A stretch of 64,000 nucleotides of DNA from Antedon bifida (GCA_963402885.1 OY727097.1:28141401-28205400), one strand, 5' to 3'. Positions 46,168-61,100 are shown, counted from the first letter of the stretch. The notes: generated by a model not told the origin, from the sequence alone. Program-made: numbers and translations.

Positions 46168-49100
46168 ATGTCACTGTGTGTTGTCTTCCTTATTATTACA
46201 GGATTGTCTATTTGCCATAGTCAGGGTAAGTAAATTACATTTCTAATTAAAATAACATATATAAGGACTATAAAAGTGTTCAACATAGAATATATGATCA
46301 TCATCGTTATTCAGAGAGGTTTTCCTGCTGTTTTAATTTACAAGGCGCCGATGGTCATTCATCCCACTATAGCCTAATTCATAAGAACAAATATTATACT
46401 ACCGGTCGGGTACGTAAAGTAAAGCAGCATAATTTGATTTAAACATTTTAAATATTAAAGCCTATTGAAATAAGGATAAATAGTGTATCGTACCATGGTA
46501 ATAACTTTTAAAGCGGACTCATTAAAACAATACGAAATACATAATCTGTCAGTAAATAGGACCACCATGTATAGAAGTGTTTATGAATTCTTTATTTCTT
46601 CTTTTATTTACAATAAAATCAAACTATCAAACTTTATGTGATGTGCCCATGGACACGATGACATCATACCACTACCATATTTGGGCACATTACACATTTT
46701 TTTTTGTCAAACTAGTTTCATAGTGTAGACAGAGCTTTAGGCTTACTCAACACCAATGAGAAAACACTTCTTAGAGATACTCCTGATTTTAATATCATTT
46801 CGTTTGAAAGATGTTGTTAAGAATGAATAGGCCTACACTGAGTACGGAGGAAAATAACTAATTAACTTCCTCCTTGCAAAGAGTACCATACACTACAACA
46901 GTGTACGTATGCACTGTATAATATTTCCAGGGAGATGTAAAATAAATCTCCCTGATATTTCCTGATTTTTTTGTGTATATCGAACCCACGGTACCGTCAA
47001 TACTTTTGATGGCAACTATATATGACACGCCACGCTCCACCTGTCTACATTTAAATTTGTTAGTCCCGTTTGGCTCATTCACTTCGAACGTACTCTGTAC
47101 TATTTTATTATACTGTGTGTACTTTTTTGTGGACTATCAAGTGCTTGAAAGCGGCTGATAAAAAAGGGCAAAATGTTCCCTGTGAGTGGACAAGGTACTC
47201 CAACTCCTCCCGTCTCTGTAAACGTGATAGCTTAATATTACTCTAAAGGTGATTTTGCCATTTCCCCCTATTACAATATAGGCCTACACGGCGTTTATTT
47301 GGGTATCTTCGGGGGACTCAACAAAGTGACTCCTTACAGAGGTATCCCCTCTGAATAAGGATTAATTGATTGTTGTGTTATGATTATCATTTCCCCTGTC
47401 TTTTAATATGGGGGTGTCCCAAAGGAACAGGTAAAAACCCCCGAGTAAAAATAAAATAGGCCTTGCTCGTGTATAATTCCTTTAAATCGAGTAACAAGAA
47501 ACAATTGCAATTTCTTGACTGGAGCTAAATGTACGGTTTAAATTTCGCTACCGTACACCTCGGATGATTGATCAAATTTCGAACAAATAAACTGACGTTT
47601 GAAAGTTATGTAATGTGGTCATTGGTTTCCCCTTATATCCTGTATTGAAATACTAATATGATTACAACTTTACCACAAAATTACGTTTTTTTCGCTCTGA
47701 AAAGTGGTAAAGTTTGTTTAAATAGGACTACACGCTACCGTACACCTTGCGTGATTTCCGAACAACGTTTCTAAAGCTCTGTCTACACTATCAAACCGTC
47801 TATAGTTTGACAAAAAAAATGGGATGTGCCCAAATATGGTAGTGATATGACATCATCCATATATGGGCACATCATTTTTTTGTCACATAAAATTTGATAT
47901 AGTGTAGACAAGGCTTAACAACTCGCCTTAAAGTTGTGATCATGGACACTCCTTCATCCTGTATTATATAGGCCTATTGCTCAAAATCAATTTCGAAATT
48001 CCATTTATAATTTTCAACAATTTTATGAAGTAAAAATAATTTCTAAAAAAATTGATATAACGTGTTTTTGCTTTGAAAGTGGTACCGTAACATTTACCAG
48101 TATCATAAAAAAATTACGTGATACAGCATCACATATGAAATAATTAAAGAGAACGTCCCTTAACCTTTCCATGAAACAGACATCACATGTAATACACATG
48201 GGACGCTGTATTACGGAATTTGCCCGTTATATTGTTGAGAATTGAGAAATATTGTCATATGCCAGCGAGATAACAGCACTGGGATTCAGGTGATTTGCTT
48301 AAATGTCGCTACCGTACATATTCAGTTCGTTTCGGTTCACATAACATTTGCATTTACAAAGCTCCGAGTTGGCATAATGCCACTTGCTGAGTTTGCGTTC
48401 ACACAGTAGGCTATATAATTAATTTGGTACGGTAATTGTTATTTGGTCAAAATTGGTCATTTAAGCGTGTATACACAACAATGTTAAATTACTTACTAAA
48501 ATCAATTTCGAAATGTCCTTTATTTAATTTTCAAACAATTCTATGAAGCAAAAATCATTTCATATTCAAACTATTAGGGCCTAGGCCTATATACGATTTT
48601 GTTATGGAGTGGAATGAGGAAATAGATGTATAAAACTTAAGCAAACATATATCAATTTGTTTTGTATTGTGAAAAAATATATATCTATAGGGTGTAATCA
48701 ATTAACATTGAATAAAGCTTCGTTTCGGTTGGCTAACATATAATAGCAGTTATAGATGTTATGGTGTTCATTTGCCATTAACCAGATTCTGCAGCTGTCA
48801 TGAAATACTGTCTAACTGACTATTGACAGTCAGCTATACATTGCATGCAGATAGAACCTACTGACGACAGAGATAACCTTATTAAATAGTATTTAACGTT
48901 CCTAGTTGACTGTCTATAGCCAGTTAGATGGTATCTAATGACACCTACAGAATCGTGTGTCCACATTCCCCACTCACATCCTAGTCGCATATATACATGT
49001 TTTTAATTATTATACATTTTTGGTTTTGTCAGATGTTGGGGGATTAACGGATTCAGAATTAGATATGGTGGTGGAATTTGTAAAGTCACACGAAACGTTT

Positions 49101-51909
49101 CAGCAAATGTCTTCGACAAATAGCGTTGGAACAAGGGTTGTGGGATATTCATTTCAAATGGATAGCGATGGTGGATTAATATTTAATGGACTATTTTCTG
49201 GAACACCCGACTTTGTAAGGGTGAGAGATGGACTTGACAGCATTACAGAACAACAAGCGACACAATTGCTAAAGGTATAATTGTAAAATCGAAGCAATTG
49301 AAATCTATTTTTATTATAATAGACTAGCTAGCAAATAAATTAAGGAATGAATAAAAAGTTAATTAACTAGACTAAAGGCCTAGACAATGTTTGGCTGGAA
49401 CGATAAAATAATAGGAGTTTTCGATTTGTGCGCATGCGGGGAGTTGTGATGCTCTTTCTCAAGACACAACTTTGCGCTAATTATACTAATTATAAAAGAC
49501 TGGGGTAATAATGTGAAGCGCTTAGAAGCACTGTGCAATAAGCGCGATATAAAAAACGAATATTATTATTAGTAGTACACTACTTATTAGCACAATTTAA
49601 TCTATCAACGTCCAAGATGTTGACATTAACAAATATCTAAAACTATGCGTATAGGCCATATATTACAAAATCACATTCAAATATAGCTAGAACTAGAATT
49701 CCCCAGGTAGGGGACACATTGGCGTAGTGAGTCAATCGGTCCCAGCGTTTAGAAGCCTTAGCCAAAAAAGGTGTGGCTTCAGGGAACGCCAACTTCTTGA
49801 AAAATTCGCTTCAGAACAGTCAGCCCATACTGACTGGGTTCTTCTGAAGCGATTACAAATTGTTTTATTGTCCAAACAAAGATCTTGCAGCATTTTACCT
49901 GCAGTTTTTCAACTATATTGTATTATTTAATTCCAACAATGTATTACAGGAAGATTTAAGGAATATAGTGCAGGCGCTTGATGCCGAATTTGGATCATTC
50001 GCAAGCTACTCGTTTGACGTAAAGAAAGGTCTGGTTGATGCCGAGTTCTCGAATATTTTATCCGATGAATTAAGGTCATACCTGATAGCAGCGCCGAGAT
50101 GGCAAAGAGTTTGCTTTGCTATAATAACATCTACAGAAGGTAAATGATTATTATTTTGTTATAATGTAATGCGTGAAGTAATATATACAGGAAATAAATA
50201 CGGAGGAGAAAGATTATTGTGTCCATTGCGCTACGCGCGGGAGACCAGTTACCAGTTATGTTAATTTAAATCTTGTTTGTTTGTTTCATTTATTTATTTT
50301 CACACATTGAACAAAAAGGAACAGATATTTAAACTTTAGGGGGAAAAAGAAGACAATGTGTGAAAGGAGATCAAAATAAGTAAAAATAACTATAAAGTAT
50401 GAATCAATGGTCGTTATTTTGGTGCTTGTCGCTAGAATCTTATTGACTGACAACATCGCCATCGTTAATCAGAATAGTTCCTAACTAGTACAGATAGTAA
50501 CTTAAGTAAACCTACTGTGTTGAGTCATGGACAACATAAGTACATTTTTTGTCCATTGAGCTATATTATATTTAAATTCTTTATCATTTTCCATTATTAA
50601 AAAAAATAAATAAAACGGCGCCGTCTTCCGTTCCTTGAAAACATGGTGTTAAGATACAGTAGTCTATTCTGCCTCAAGTTGACATATCACGTGGTTGTAT
50701 CTCTGTCACATGATGTTCACCCATTATTTCCGTTTCATTTCAGGTGATGATACTCGTAGGTTTGACGACTGTAGGAGTATCTGTCCAGTACCTACTCCTT
50801 TTATTCGCGATAATGCAATGTACGACGCTTGTACGACGGAACGTAAGTTTTTAGAATCTTTCTGAAAATATCAAGAAAGCGAGAAAAAACTTTTTTCTTC
50901 GACTTTTATAAAATATAGAGATTCTAAGCTTCCTCATTACCCCCACCTTTCATCTGGATCGATTATTGAACACTAAACAAATCAGCCACCCATTGATCAA
51001 TCAAATATTTTCAACGACACTTTCGTGAAACACTGAGTAATGCTCATCAGATTCTGAAAAATAATTACCAAACTGACTAACATTCACTTGTGTTCTGTCT
51101 CTATTTGGATGTATTAGAAACATTTTATTTGGAATTATTCCTTGGGTCTTGGGTATAATAATTGCATTGTAAACGTTGATATCAAATGTATTTTTCTAAA
51201 ATAAACGGCTTAAACAGATTTTAGCTCGGCAGTGTGAACGTGGTACAAGTCTGAATTATTATCATTATTAATTTTACAGAGGTAATGTTTCCATATGGTG
51301 TTGATTTTAACGACGAAATTGGACCGGTTAACGACGATGGATCTTCGGGTAGGATCGATCTATTGACGTTCTTTCCGTTTTACGATGAACTGCATGAATC
51401 ACTTTTTGTACGTAAACGGTTTTCAGAATTTAAAAGATTTCGGCTAACAACATAGAACTTAAACTACAAAAAATTAATTATTAATTAATAATAGATTAAT
51501 TAGGCCTAAATCAGATTTTGAATTGGTTATTGTGTAGTTTTAATAAAGTTAATCACTTCCGTAGAAAACAACGGAAAAAAATAATGCTTCCACTTATAAA
51601 ATGACAAAATAAATGGTTAAATTCAACCAATATTGGCTGGCAAACAATTTTTGCTTTCAATTACAGTTTTTTCAGGTAAATATTTTTTTTCCGATCCAAT
51701 TTTTGATCAAAATGAAACTATTATGTGACATTAAAATGGAATATTTAAGAATTATTTTTTCAGAGGAACAATACGTCTTTAACAATATAAATGTGTTTTA
51801 TAATGATGTAGCCTGCCGTAGAATGTATTCAACATAAAACACTGAACTAACAATAATTATAGGGCCTACATACATTAAAAAAAATCTTTGTACATCAATT
51901 TACACTGGA

Positions 51910-51948
<39 letters not shown>

Positions 51949-52139
51949 CAATGATGTTGCGTAGCACTGTGTAAATTATAGCACTGTTTCTATAATTTAC
52001 AGTATATATTATATATATATGTATGTATATAATATAGGTGAACACAAATGGGATAATTTCAATGAAAAAAACACTGAACTAACAATAATTATAGGGCTTA
52101 CACACATTTAAACAAATCTTTGTACATCAATTTACACTG

Positions 52140-52176
<37 letters not shown>

Positions 52177-55100
52177 GTGAACACAAATGGGTTAATTTCA
52201 TTTGATGAGGAAGAGGCGACATATACATCGCAACCCTTTCCCTTAACATCGGACCAAGGGAGTGGGGGATCTTCGACAGATACAACTGTTGATGAAGATA
52301 CGCCACTCATTGCACCGTTTTGGGCGGATGTTGATACAACTAAAGGTGGCACCATTTACTACAGACAAATGACAAGGCTTGACGATAGATCCCTAGCTGA
52401 CGCCATCGATGACATCGTAAACGAACATGTTATGTATTCTGGAGACGAATTTCAGCTGATTTGGTATTTGGTAGCTACTTGGGACCAAGTCGCGTATTAC
52501 GGCAGACCAACTTTCCCAGATACGCGTGATATTGTGAGTATGAAGCCGTAAACGTAATTTAAAGTAAAACATTAATGTGTACAAAGTGAATAACTTTTCA
52601 AACTACAAACTTGCCTATTCAAAGTTTGATATTATTCATCTGTATTTTTCATCCTTATCATCATTCAACCATATTAACATGTCCCTCTCAAAAGTGCCTT
52701 ATCTAAATATGAGCTATAAAACTTGTACTATATATTTTTTGTTTATTATAACACAGACTAACACCTTCCAGGCCATTCTAGTGACGGATGGTATACAATC
52801 ATACACTATATTCAACTACGGTGATATACAGTGGACAACTGGAATTGCCAGTGATGGAGACAATTATGGTCTAGGTGGCACACCGGCCCAGGTATATATC
52901 AATGGTTGGAATCAAAATGTCTTACCTACCGTGATTTGAGTATTCTAACAAATTATAATGTTCAAATTTGATTTCAAGTTAATATTCTGGTAAAATACTG
53001 GTATTTGACATTTTTGTATTTAGATTTGACACCTTCCAGTATATCACTTTAGGATTCAGTAGTCTCGCTTAATAATGTCTGATTTCTAAATTGAGAGAAC
53101 ATTGAATAACGCAATAGTACAATGGAATACGTTGGTATTTTTCATATATAGCCTATATTTCTTTCATTTGAATGCGGCAATTTATTCGACTGTGGCACAC
53201 GTGAAAATAAAAGCACGATAGCTGTATAGTTTTGTGAAGCGCTTACTCAGTTATTTACGGTAAAAATGCAATAGTAATTAAAATGAATGTACTTATTGTT
53301 AACTTCAGGTTGGATGTAATGCTGGTGATGAATTCAGGCATCATGACGTGCCTGAATCCCAGACAGATGCCATAGTGAATATTGATGAAACAAGCAATGT
53401 TGGCCAGCCAGGCAGATACTTTTTCAAGATCAGTGAAGAAAATGTAGTATCGTATGACTGCAACGATTTTGGTAAATATATAACTCAAAATATATACATA
53501 ATATTTTCGCCTTTTCCATTTCTCGATTTGAATGGCAGCTTCATTTGGCAGATGTCAAGCTCAAGTCAATATGAGAAGACGTTTATTTGATTGTAAAAAA
53601 CAATTTTACGTATCAGCGTAATGCTGACAATCAAGGGGCCCTCTTGATGAGTGACAGTGGCTGTGTGTATACTAGGCGTACTAGTACACCGGGGTAACCC
53701 CCTACTCGTCTCGAAAGATGTACTAGGTTCTTTAAAGTGCGGCAGATGTGTACACTGGACCTACGGTTTACAGTCCTTATCCGAGAAGACTTATTCTACC
53801 GCCAGAACCATGGAGCGAGTGAGGCTCGAACCCTTGCCGATGTTAATATGGCAAAGTATTTCGGTTCCACTGTCTTAACCGCTTAATAGAGATATCTTGC
53901 GGGGGTAGTGGTAGTTGCGACGATAGCAAATTGTTTCTTGTGTAGCCTATAGTCAGCTGTTGCGTGATGATAGTAGTAGTTACGTGTGATAGTTGTTGCC
54001 GTGCAATAGTCAGTTCTTGCGTGTGGTAGTAGTAGTTAAGTGTGATAGTTGTTGCGTGCAATAGTCAGTTCTTGCGTGTGGTAGTAGCAGTAGCTGTATG
54101 TGATAGATGTTTCGTACGATACCATAATCATATATTATTTTGTGTACAGATAGTGGCTCAATCCTTACATATCCTTCCTTCGGATCCATGCTGGGTGGTG
54201 CAAGGATATTCATTCAAGGAACGTGTTTCGATAATCAAGATATTGTCATGTGCAAGTTCATTGATGATGAAACCGGACCAGAGGTAGCGTGTCAATATGA
54301 AAACGAACGAGCAGTGTCTTGTGTGGTTCCATGGTTACTGCGCATTGGTAGAGTACCAGTTTTTCTTTCAAAGGATGGTGGTATGACTTATGGCTTTCAA
54401 GGAATCTATACAGCAGGTAAGCAACTCGAGAATAATAAAATAATAATCAAACACGTATAAAACATACTACCATAATATTACAACCTCATGGCAGCTGTGT
54501 TTTTACCTCATTTTCACATCTGGCTGGAGATAGGCAAATGTAATGTGTTGAGCATTTGCTTAGAACAAAATTTACAGTAGTCCAACGTCGGCGGCACACA
54601 TCCTTACGTGAGAGCAGGCGTAGATGCAATTCAACAAGTGTAGACATATGGCAATAATGTTTTTCCCAAAATCAAGTTTAAAGATGTATGTAAATAACCG
54701 ACAAATAAATAATTTAATAAATGACAAATTGTCAGAGAGGTTGTTTTAAACCAGTCTTGGATGCCGTTGATTCTGACATACGCACATTTGTCATTAAATT
54801 CGTTTTTATTAATACTATCCACCACATCCTTGTTTTGTAGTGAGTGTTGATGAAGTTACCGAAGATGTCGCGCCAAAAGCTCGTCTTGAGTACGATGACG
54901 ATTTGCAAAGATACACGGTTATGTGGAGGGCAGACGCCTTGCAAGGGCATTTCTTCGATATTGACATCGTTTTATATGATGACTATAATCCAACAAACCT
55001 AGAGATAGTAAATATCGCAAATGATAGGCAATTAGAAACAGCAGAAGAAAATTATGAATATCTTGTGCCTGTAAATTTTGAAGTGGTAACATCAAAACTT

Positions 55101-58100
55101 GTTGGAGTCGTTCGTGTTATGCAAGGTGACGAGGAACCTGGCGGTAACAATGAGTAAGTTTGAATGCATTTCATTTATCCTTTTCAAGTTTGAAGTCTGG
55201 AGGACCACCAAGTTGCTAATCATAGCATTTTAGACAGACCTCAGACTTGATCTGAGACAATAAATTGATAGAAGTTAGTCAATGTCAGTAAAACATAATT
55301 ACTATCCACCAAATTTAAGCAACAAAATGTCTTTGTGCGAAAAGGAAATGGAATAACCAGGGAGTTGTTATCTAATAATTTTTTGTTTGTTATCATTCAC
55401 ATCAGTTAAGATCCATTCAATCCTACTTAACACTAGTGTATGCAAACATTGACGTATTGTTTTTTTTTTCTGAAAAAGAAAATCTCGTCAGAATTTAAAA
55501 TGTAGGCCTATTACAGTAAATTTCATTTTAAAATGAAATAAATAAATGTTTATTTGACTTGACTTGTCAGATACCTCTATCATCTTCCACTTTTGCAAGA
55601 TTTTATAAAATGGTATCATTATTTATCTGTTCACAGTTTTGCATTATATATTTGGAGTGACCCATTTGACGTGAGCATATTTTATAAATATAAGCTCGAT
55701 TTACCTAAATGGTGTTCGTCATGGCCAAATTTGTATGGAGCATTTACTTCAGATGGTGAATTGAGGTGTCCATGTAACCTACAGACTGCTTTGGTCGATC
55801 GGGGACGCTTTGAGTCAAGTCCACGCTGTTCAAATACAGTCCAGGATTCGTGTTCAGATGACGTTGATATTGTGCACTGTGTTCGTAGCAGCAGTCCCAG
55901 GTAAACTATACCGTACTGTTTGTGGAAGGAATCAAGTCAGCTACAGTTTTCCTTCTTAAGAAACAAGCTTTCAGAAAATATTTCACTTCACATTTTCCCC
56001 TATTCTCGGCCCCTTTTCCCATTTTCACTTTCTTAACCATCCAATTCCCAACCTCTTCCAAATTCTCCCCATGCCATTTCCAAGCTACATGGATCCACTC
56101 CTATGAGTTGACATTGAGATTTGTTTTTATTACTGTATTACAAAATTTAACTTAAAAGAAATAATCTGATTCTTTACTACCTGTAGTTCCAACGGAGAAG
56201 GTTTAGAGTGTTGTTACAACTTGAACGGAGACCTTGCTAATATAGCTGATAATTTGTATGCAGGTTACATTCATCAGTATCACTATCTTGGTAGAGAACC
56301 ATTCGACCGAACGGGTACTGCTCCCTACTTCTCCCATTACACAAGTGATGTCTTGCCATACTTAAGATGCTGCTCTACTAGGTCTGATTGTGATCGGTAT
56401 TTCATACCTTATCGACCATCGCAGGATTGTATTGGCTACCAGCCTCCTAGACCAGGTACATATTATATAAGTCAACACAAGCACACTTGAAAGTAATCAA
56501 AACATTATAAAGTAAAAAATCTATTTCGCTGTATAAAAATTGTATGTTAGGCCAGCAATAGTACAAAAAAAAAACCTTTCACAAAATAGACGTATTTTTA
56601 ACAGATTATTTTGTTTTTAACAGCAAGAATGAATGGTGATCCCCACATATTAACTCTGGATGGACTTGCGTACACATTCAATGGACATGGAGAGTACAGT
56701 CTGATGGACGCACTTGGTGGATTGTTTGCAATGCAAGGACGTACCGAACCAATTAAAAATGGTTAGTAAAGATGGTTAGGGCATTAAGAATTGAAAAATA
56801 TACAGTACATGGTTTACCATATTTTGTGCGTTGCTACAGATTTAATGCCAATTTAGGTATGCGATTTCCAGACTTGGTTTCCATGGATGTCAGCAATTTC
56901 TCTTCTTTATTAATGTATAAAATATAAAAAAAAATTATAAAGTTATAAATTATACTATATAAGACGAAGACCTAATATTTCACACAAAAAGGTCATATAC
57001 CAGAACTGGATCCTGTGTAATGCAAGTGCGTACCGAACCAATACAAAGTAGTTTAGTAACATTACAAATTATCCAAGATATTATAAAATGTATTTTGCCT
57101 TGAATTTGTAATTTAAACAAATTAATTATTTCATTTCAGTATACATAAAAAAAAAATGAAATTGGGGAGACCAGGGTCAACCTAAGTGAACTTAATCACA
57201 GTAGCTAAGCCGGTTGACCCAACTTAATCACTGTACCTGAGCCGGTTGACCCAATAATAATAATAACTAGATTTAATTCGTCACTATGACGAATTATAGG
57301 TTATATGCATTGATTTAAATAAAGATAATTGATTTTTAAAAGATATATTGATTGATTGTTTTTCTCAGAATCTTATTTATAATAATATGATACGACCTTG
57401 CTAACGCGAATACAATAGCCGGTATCACAATCCGATCAAAGATCCCTCTGCGTATAATGTCATAAACCACATTTGTTGTTACATAATAATAAAGACATAA
57501 GTTACTTTTTATCTAGATTTCATTATAAATCATGTGTATAATCTATACACTAAGAAATAAATTTGAACAAACAACACGGATAATAAAAAAAAATCTTATT
57601 TTGTTTCCCAAGGTGAGACTCGAACTCGATACCTTGAAACTCATAGACACGAGCACAGACCACCAAGCCATACACAACTTACTAAAACATGTAGAAAGAT
57701 TCCTCTGTGTATTTACTATGCAGTAACCACTTGCAGTAACCACTTGCAGTAACCACTTTGGTGCAGATAGATTATTACATACCGCAATGAATTATAATTT
57801 TTTACTATGATGACATCTTTAAAAATTTTATAAAATGATGCACTGTCAAACTATATACTTTTAACTTTAATATATGAACATTGTAAGGAAGAAAGTTAAT
57901 GTTAAGTTTGTTATTTCGGCGTAAGAAAATGTCATAATTTGTTTGATTGTCGAAATTAATTTTTTTAAATTTAATATGCAATTAATGATGACTTAATCAA
58001 CTTTTGTTCTCTTAATTTGATAATAAATCATACATATGATACATACACTTCAAGAAAATGAAATAAAAAATAGGTGTTCCCCAGCATTCTGACGATCTAT

Positions 58101-61100
58101 ATTAATTTTAAAATTTAGCATATTTTCACCATTTTGTTAACTTATACGTGCGTAGCCTGTCACTTTTGACGTGCTTGTAAAACGCAATTTCGAGTTGAAA
58201 AGTGAATCAAATATGATGATATTATTAAAGAAAGGTTGTAATAACAGAAATCGGGCAAAAAGAGTGCGCATTAACGTTTAACGCGCAGTGCGCGTGCAAA
58301 AATCTGCGCACTCATGGTAATTTTTTAAACGCTTAAAATTGCCTGAAACGTACTCTAATTTCATCGAAAATAAATTCTGACAATTTTGAACATTTTAAGC
58401 GCGCGTACGCATGCGTTATATGCGCTACGCACGTAATTGTTTTGCCATGTGATGAAATATGACCTGAAATTTATGAGTACCAAATTTTGTTTAAAAGTGA
58501 TTCATGCTTGTGAAGATATGATTACAAACGTGATTTCGTTAAATCGCGCGTAGACCGCGTAATGTTTGATTGCGCACCGTGAAAACATAACCACATCGAT
58601 TCCTGGCCATAAGGAATATACTCTGAAAATTGACTTAGCTAGATGAAACTGATGTCAAGATAATTCACGGACAAAATAGTGCTAAGGAAAGAATAAATAA
58701 ATAAATAAAGATCCTGACAGAATCAAGAGGTTATATGCATGATAATGCATATAACCTAATAATAATATGATAATTATTATTGATTTTAACATAGGTACCA
58801 CAACGATTGATGCTACACGGTTTACTGCAATCGCTGCCAAATTTAACAATGATACGATGGTACACGTCGCATTGAACCAAGTGCGTGGACTGGTTGCCTA
58901 TATGACAGAAGACTATGTATGGTCACGTATCAACTTTGATGGTAATCCGATCTGGTCTGGCACAGGTAATAATACTTATGAAAATGTTGTAAAGTATCCT
59001 AGTATATCACACTTACAAGTTCAGTTTCTGTTACAACAATGTGTATCCGCCCTAAGTTTAACATTTCTATTTTTAATTATAAAATATACATCTTTGCTAC
59101 AAAATCAAAAAACCTTAGTTTAGACTTAGTTTCTTATTTTTCGTGAAATACTGTAAGCCAATTTTTTTTTTAATTGGTGCTACAGGAATTTTTATCTAAT
59201 GTTAATAAAAATTGACTCAATTATAGAAAATTGAGGCATTAAAAATCTTTATCTAATTTATTTTGTTAAAAAGACGTTAAAACGATTGACAAAAATAGAA
59301 CTCAATAAAATAATATCAAATCCAGAGCTAAAATTTGACTTAACTTCTTCACAGGAATTACCATCTTCTACACTAAGGCAACCAATGAGACCAGTGTATC
59401 TATAACAGTAGCGTACGATTTTGGATTATCATTCGTTGTTGAAGCTAACAATGACCTGATGTCAATAATAGTCTACGGTCCTGAGATGTTGCGTGGCAAC
59501 ACCAGCGGATTGCTTGGAAACTGGAATGATGATGTCACAGATGACCTTCGAACTCCAGATGGTGACATTATTCCCTCAAACTCAACTCTTCGAGATATCC
59601 ACTATGATTTTGGAGAGAAGTGTAATATAATTTATATACAGTTTTATTTCACTGTCGCTAAGTAAAAAGTAAATGCCCAGACCTCATCTAATCACCATCC
59701 CTTAACATACATCTTTAACATCCATAGTAAGGAACTATAATATCGCTATGTGTACAGTACACATTGTTGGCAAGAAAAACACCAGCAACAGTTGTTGTAA
59801 TTTTCATCAAATTTTGTTCTAAATCATGACTACTGTTTGATTCTATTTAGGGCGAGTTGACCCTGAGGATTCAATTCTATATTATATACCTGGTACTGAT
59901 TATAGTACATACTATAATCCCGATTTTGTACCATGGTTTGAGCCACCAGACAATTTTGACCAGGAAGAAGTGAAGAAGTTATGTGGAGACAATATTGAGT
60001 GTATCTTTGACTACCAAGTTACAGGGAATGTAGAAATTGCCAAAGTCACAAAAGATATTGTAGAATTTGTTGAGGAAATTAAGGAAGATGTTAAACCTGG
60101 TACGTTTTTTTTCTTCACTATCACATGCCACTAGAATAACCACTACCATCATCATGATTACCAATACCAAATACCAAAACCCATTACCATCATTAACACT
60201 ACCAAATTCACCACTACCATCCCCATGATGACCACGGATCCCCATGATGACCAGTACCATCACCATGGTGACCACTACCATCACCATGATGACCACTACC
60301 ATCACCATGATGACCACTACCAGCACCATGATGATCACTACCATCACCATGATGATCACTACCATTACCATGTTGACCACTACCATCACCATGGTGACCA
60401 CTACCATCACCATGATGACCACTACCACATCATTGAATACCAATTACCATGACCTCACCCCCATTTTCAATATATATCTACAGTACAACCACCATTCCAC
60501 TTGTAAAATCCTAATAATTTTCTTTTACAGTTGTAGTGTGTGGTTTCATATCTACTCCGCAAAACGGCTCCAAGACTGGTACAACGTACACAGAGGGCAG
60601 CATTTTAATATTTAGTTGCGAAACTGGTTTCAAATTGACTGGTGAATCTAGGATCATTTGTACAACAGAAGGAGTTTGGTCAGATCTTACACCTGTCTGT
60701 GTTGGTAATTATTAAGTTTATATATACACATTACCTTGTACTGTACTTCATTTAAAATGTATCCTTTTCCCTTTTCTTATTTAATCTCCACTCACTCATT
60801 CCATCCTACCATACCAGTTCTTCTTTTGTATTCATGTTCCTCCAATCAGATTCTTTTTTTTTTTTTTTTTTTGCATCTCCTCTTAATACTTTACTTTCCA
60901 CAATTCATCCAGTATCTATCTCTCTTGTCTGAACACTTCTTCTATCAATTCTCATTTAAACACTTTTCTATATTCTTTAATCAGTGCAATACCTAATAAA
61001 TTGTTCTATTTTATTTGCAGACCAATGTGAATACGTAGAAGCCCCCCAAAATGGAGCTAAAGAATTCAAAGGGCAAACTTTATACTTCACATGTGAAGAT

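Larger units (their letters stand above)
46226..49032 (+). other. First intron of the Mesh-like gene
   Basis: A 2.8-kb intron with two family A MITEs. Diverged direct repeats share CGCTACCGTACAC (47546, 47732, 48307) and TCAATTTCGAAAT (47989, 48501). No extra exon is supported. Long first introns often hold enhancers; no site is identified. Confidence 0.45.

Noticed and set aside
48957-49032. An upstream in-frame ATG as a separate start for Mesh-like exon 2
   Set aside because: The stretch before 49033 is a polypyrimidine tract with CAG acceptor, and exon 1 supplies a good signal peptide in the correct phase.
60225-60615. His/Asp-rich and Thr/Met-rich frames on the plus strand, and a Val/Met-rich frame on the minus strand
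   Set aside because: All are readings of the 21-base minisatellite in an intron. No start context, domain or splice partner supports a protein.
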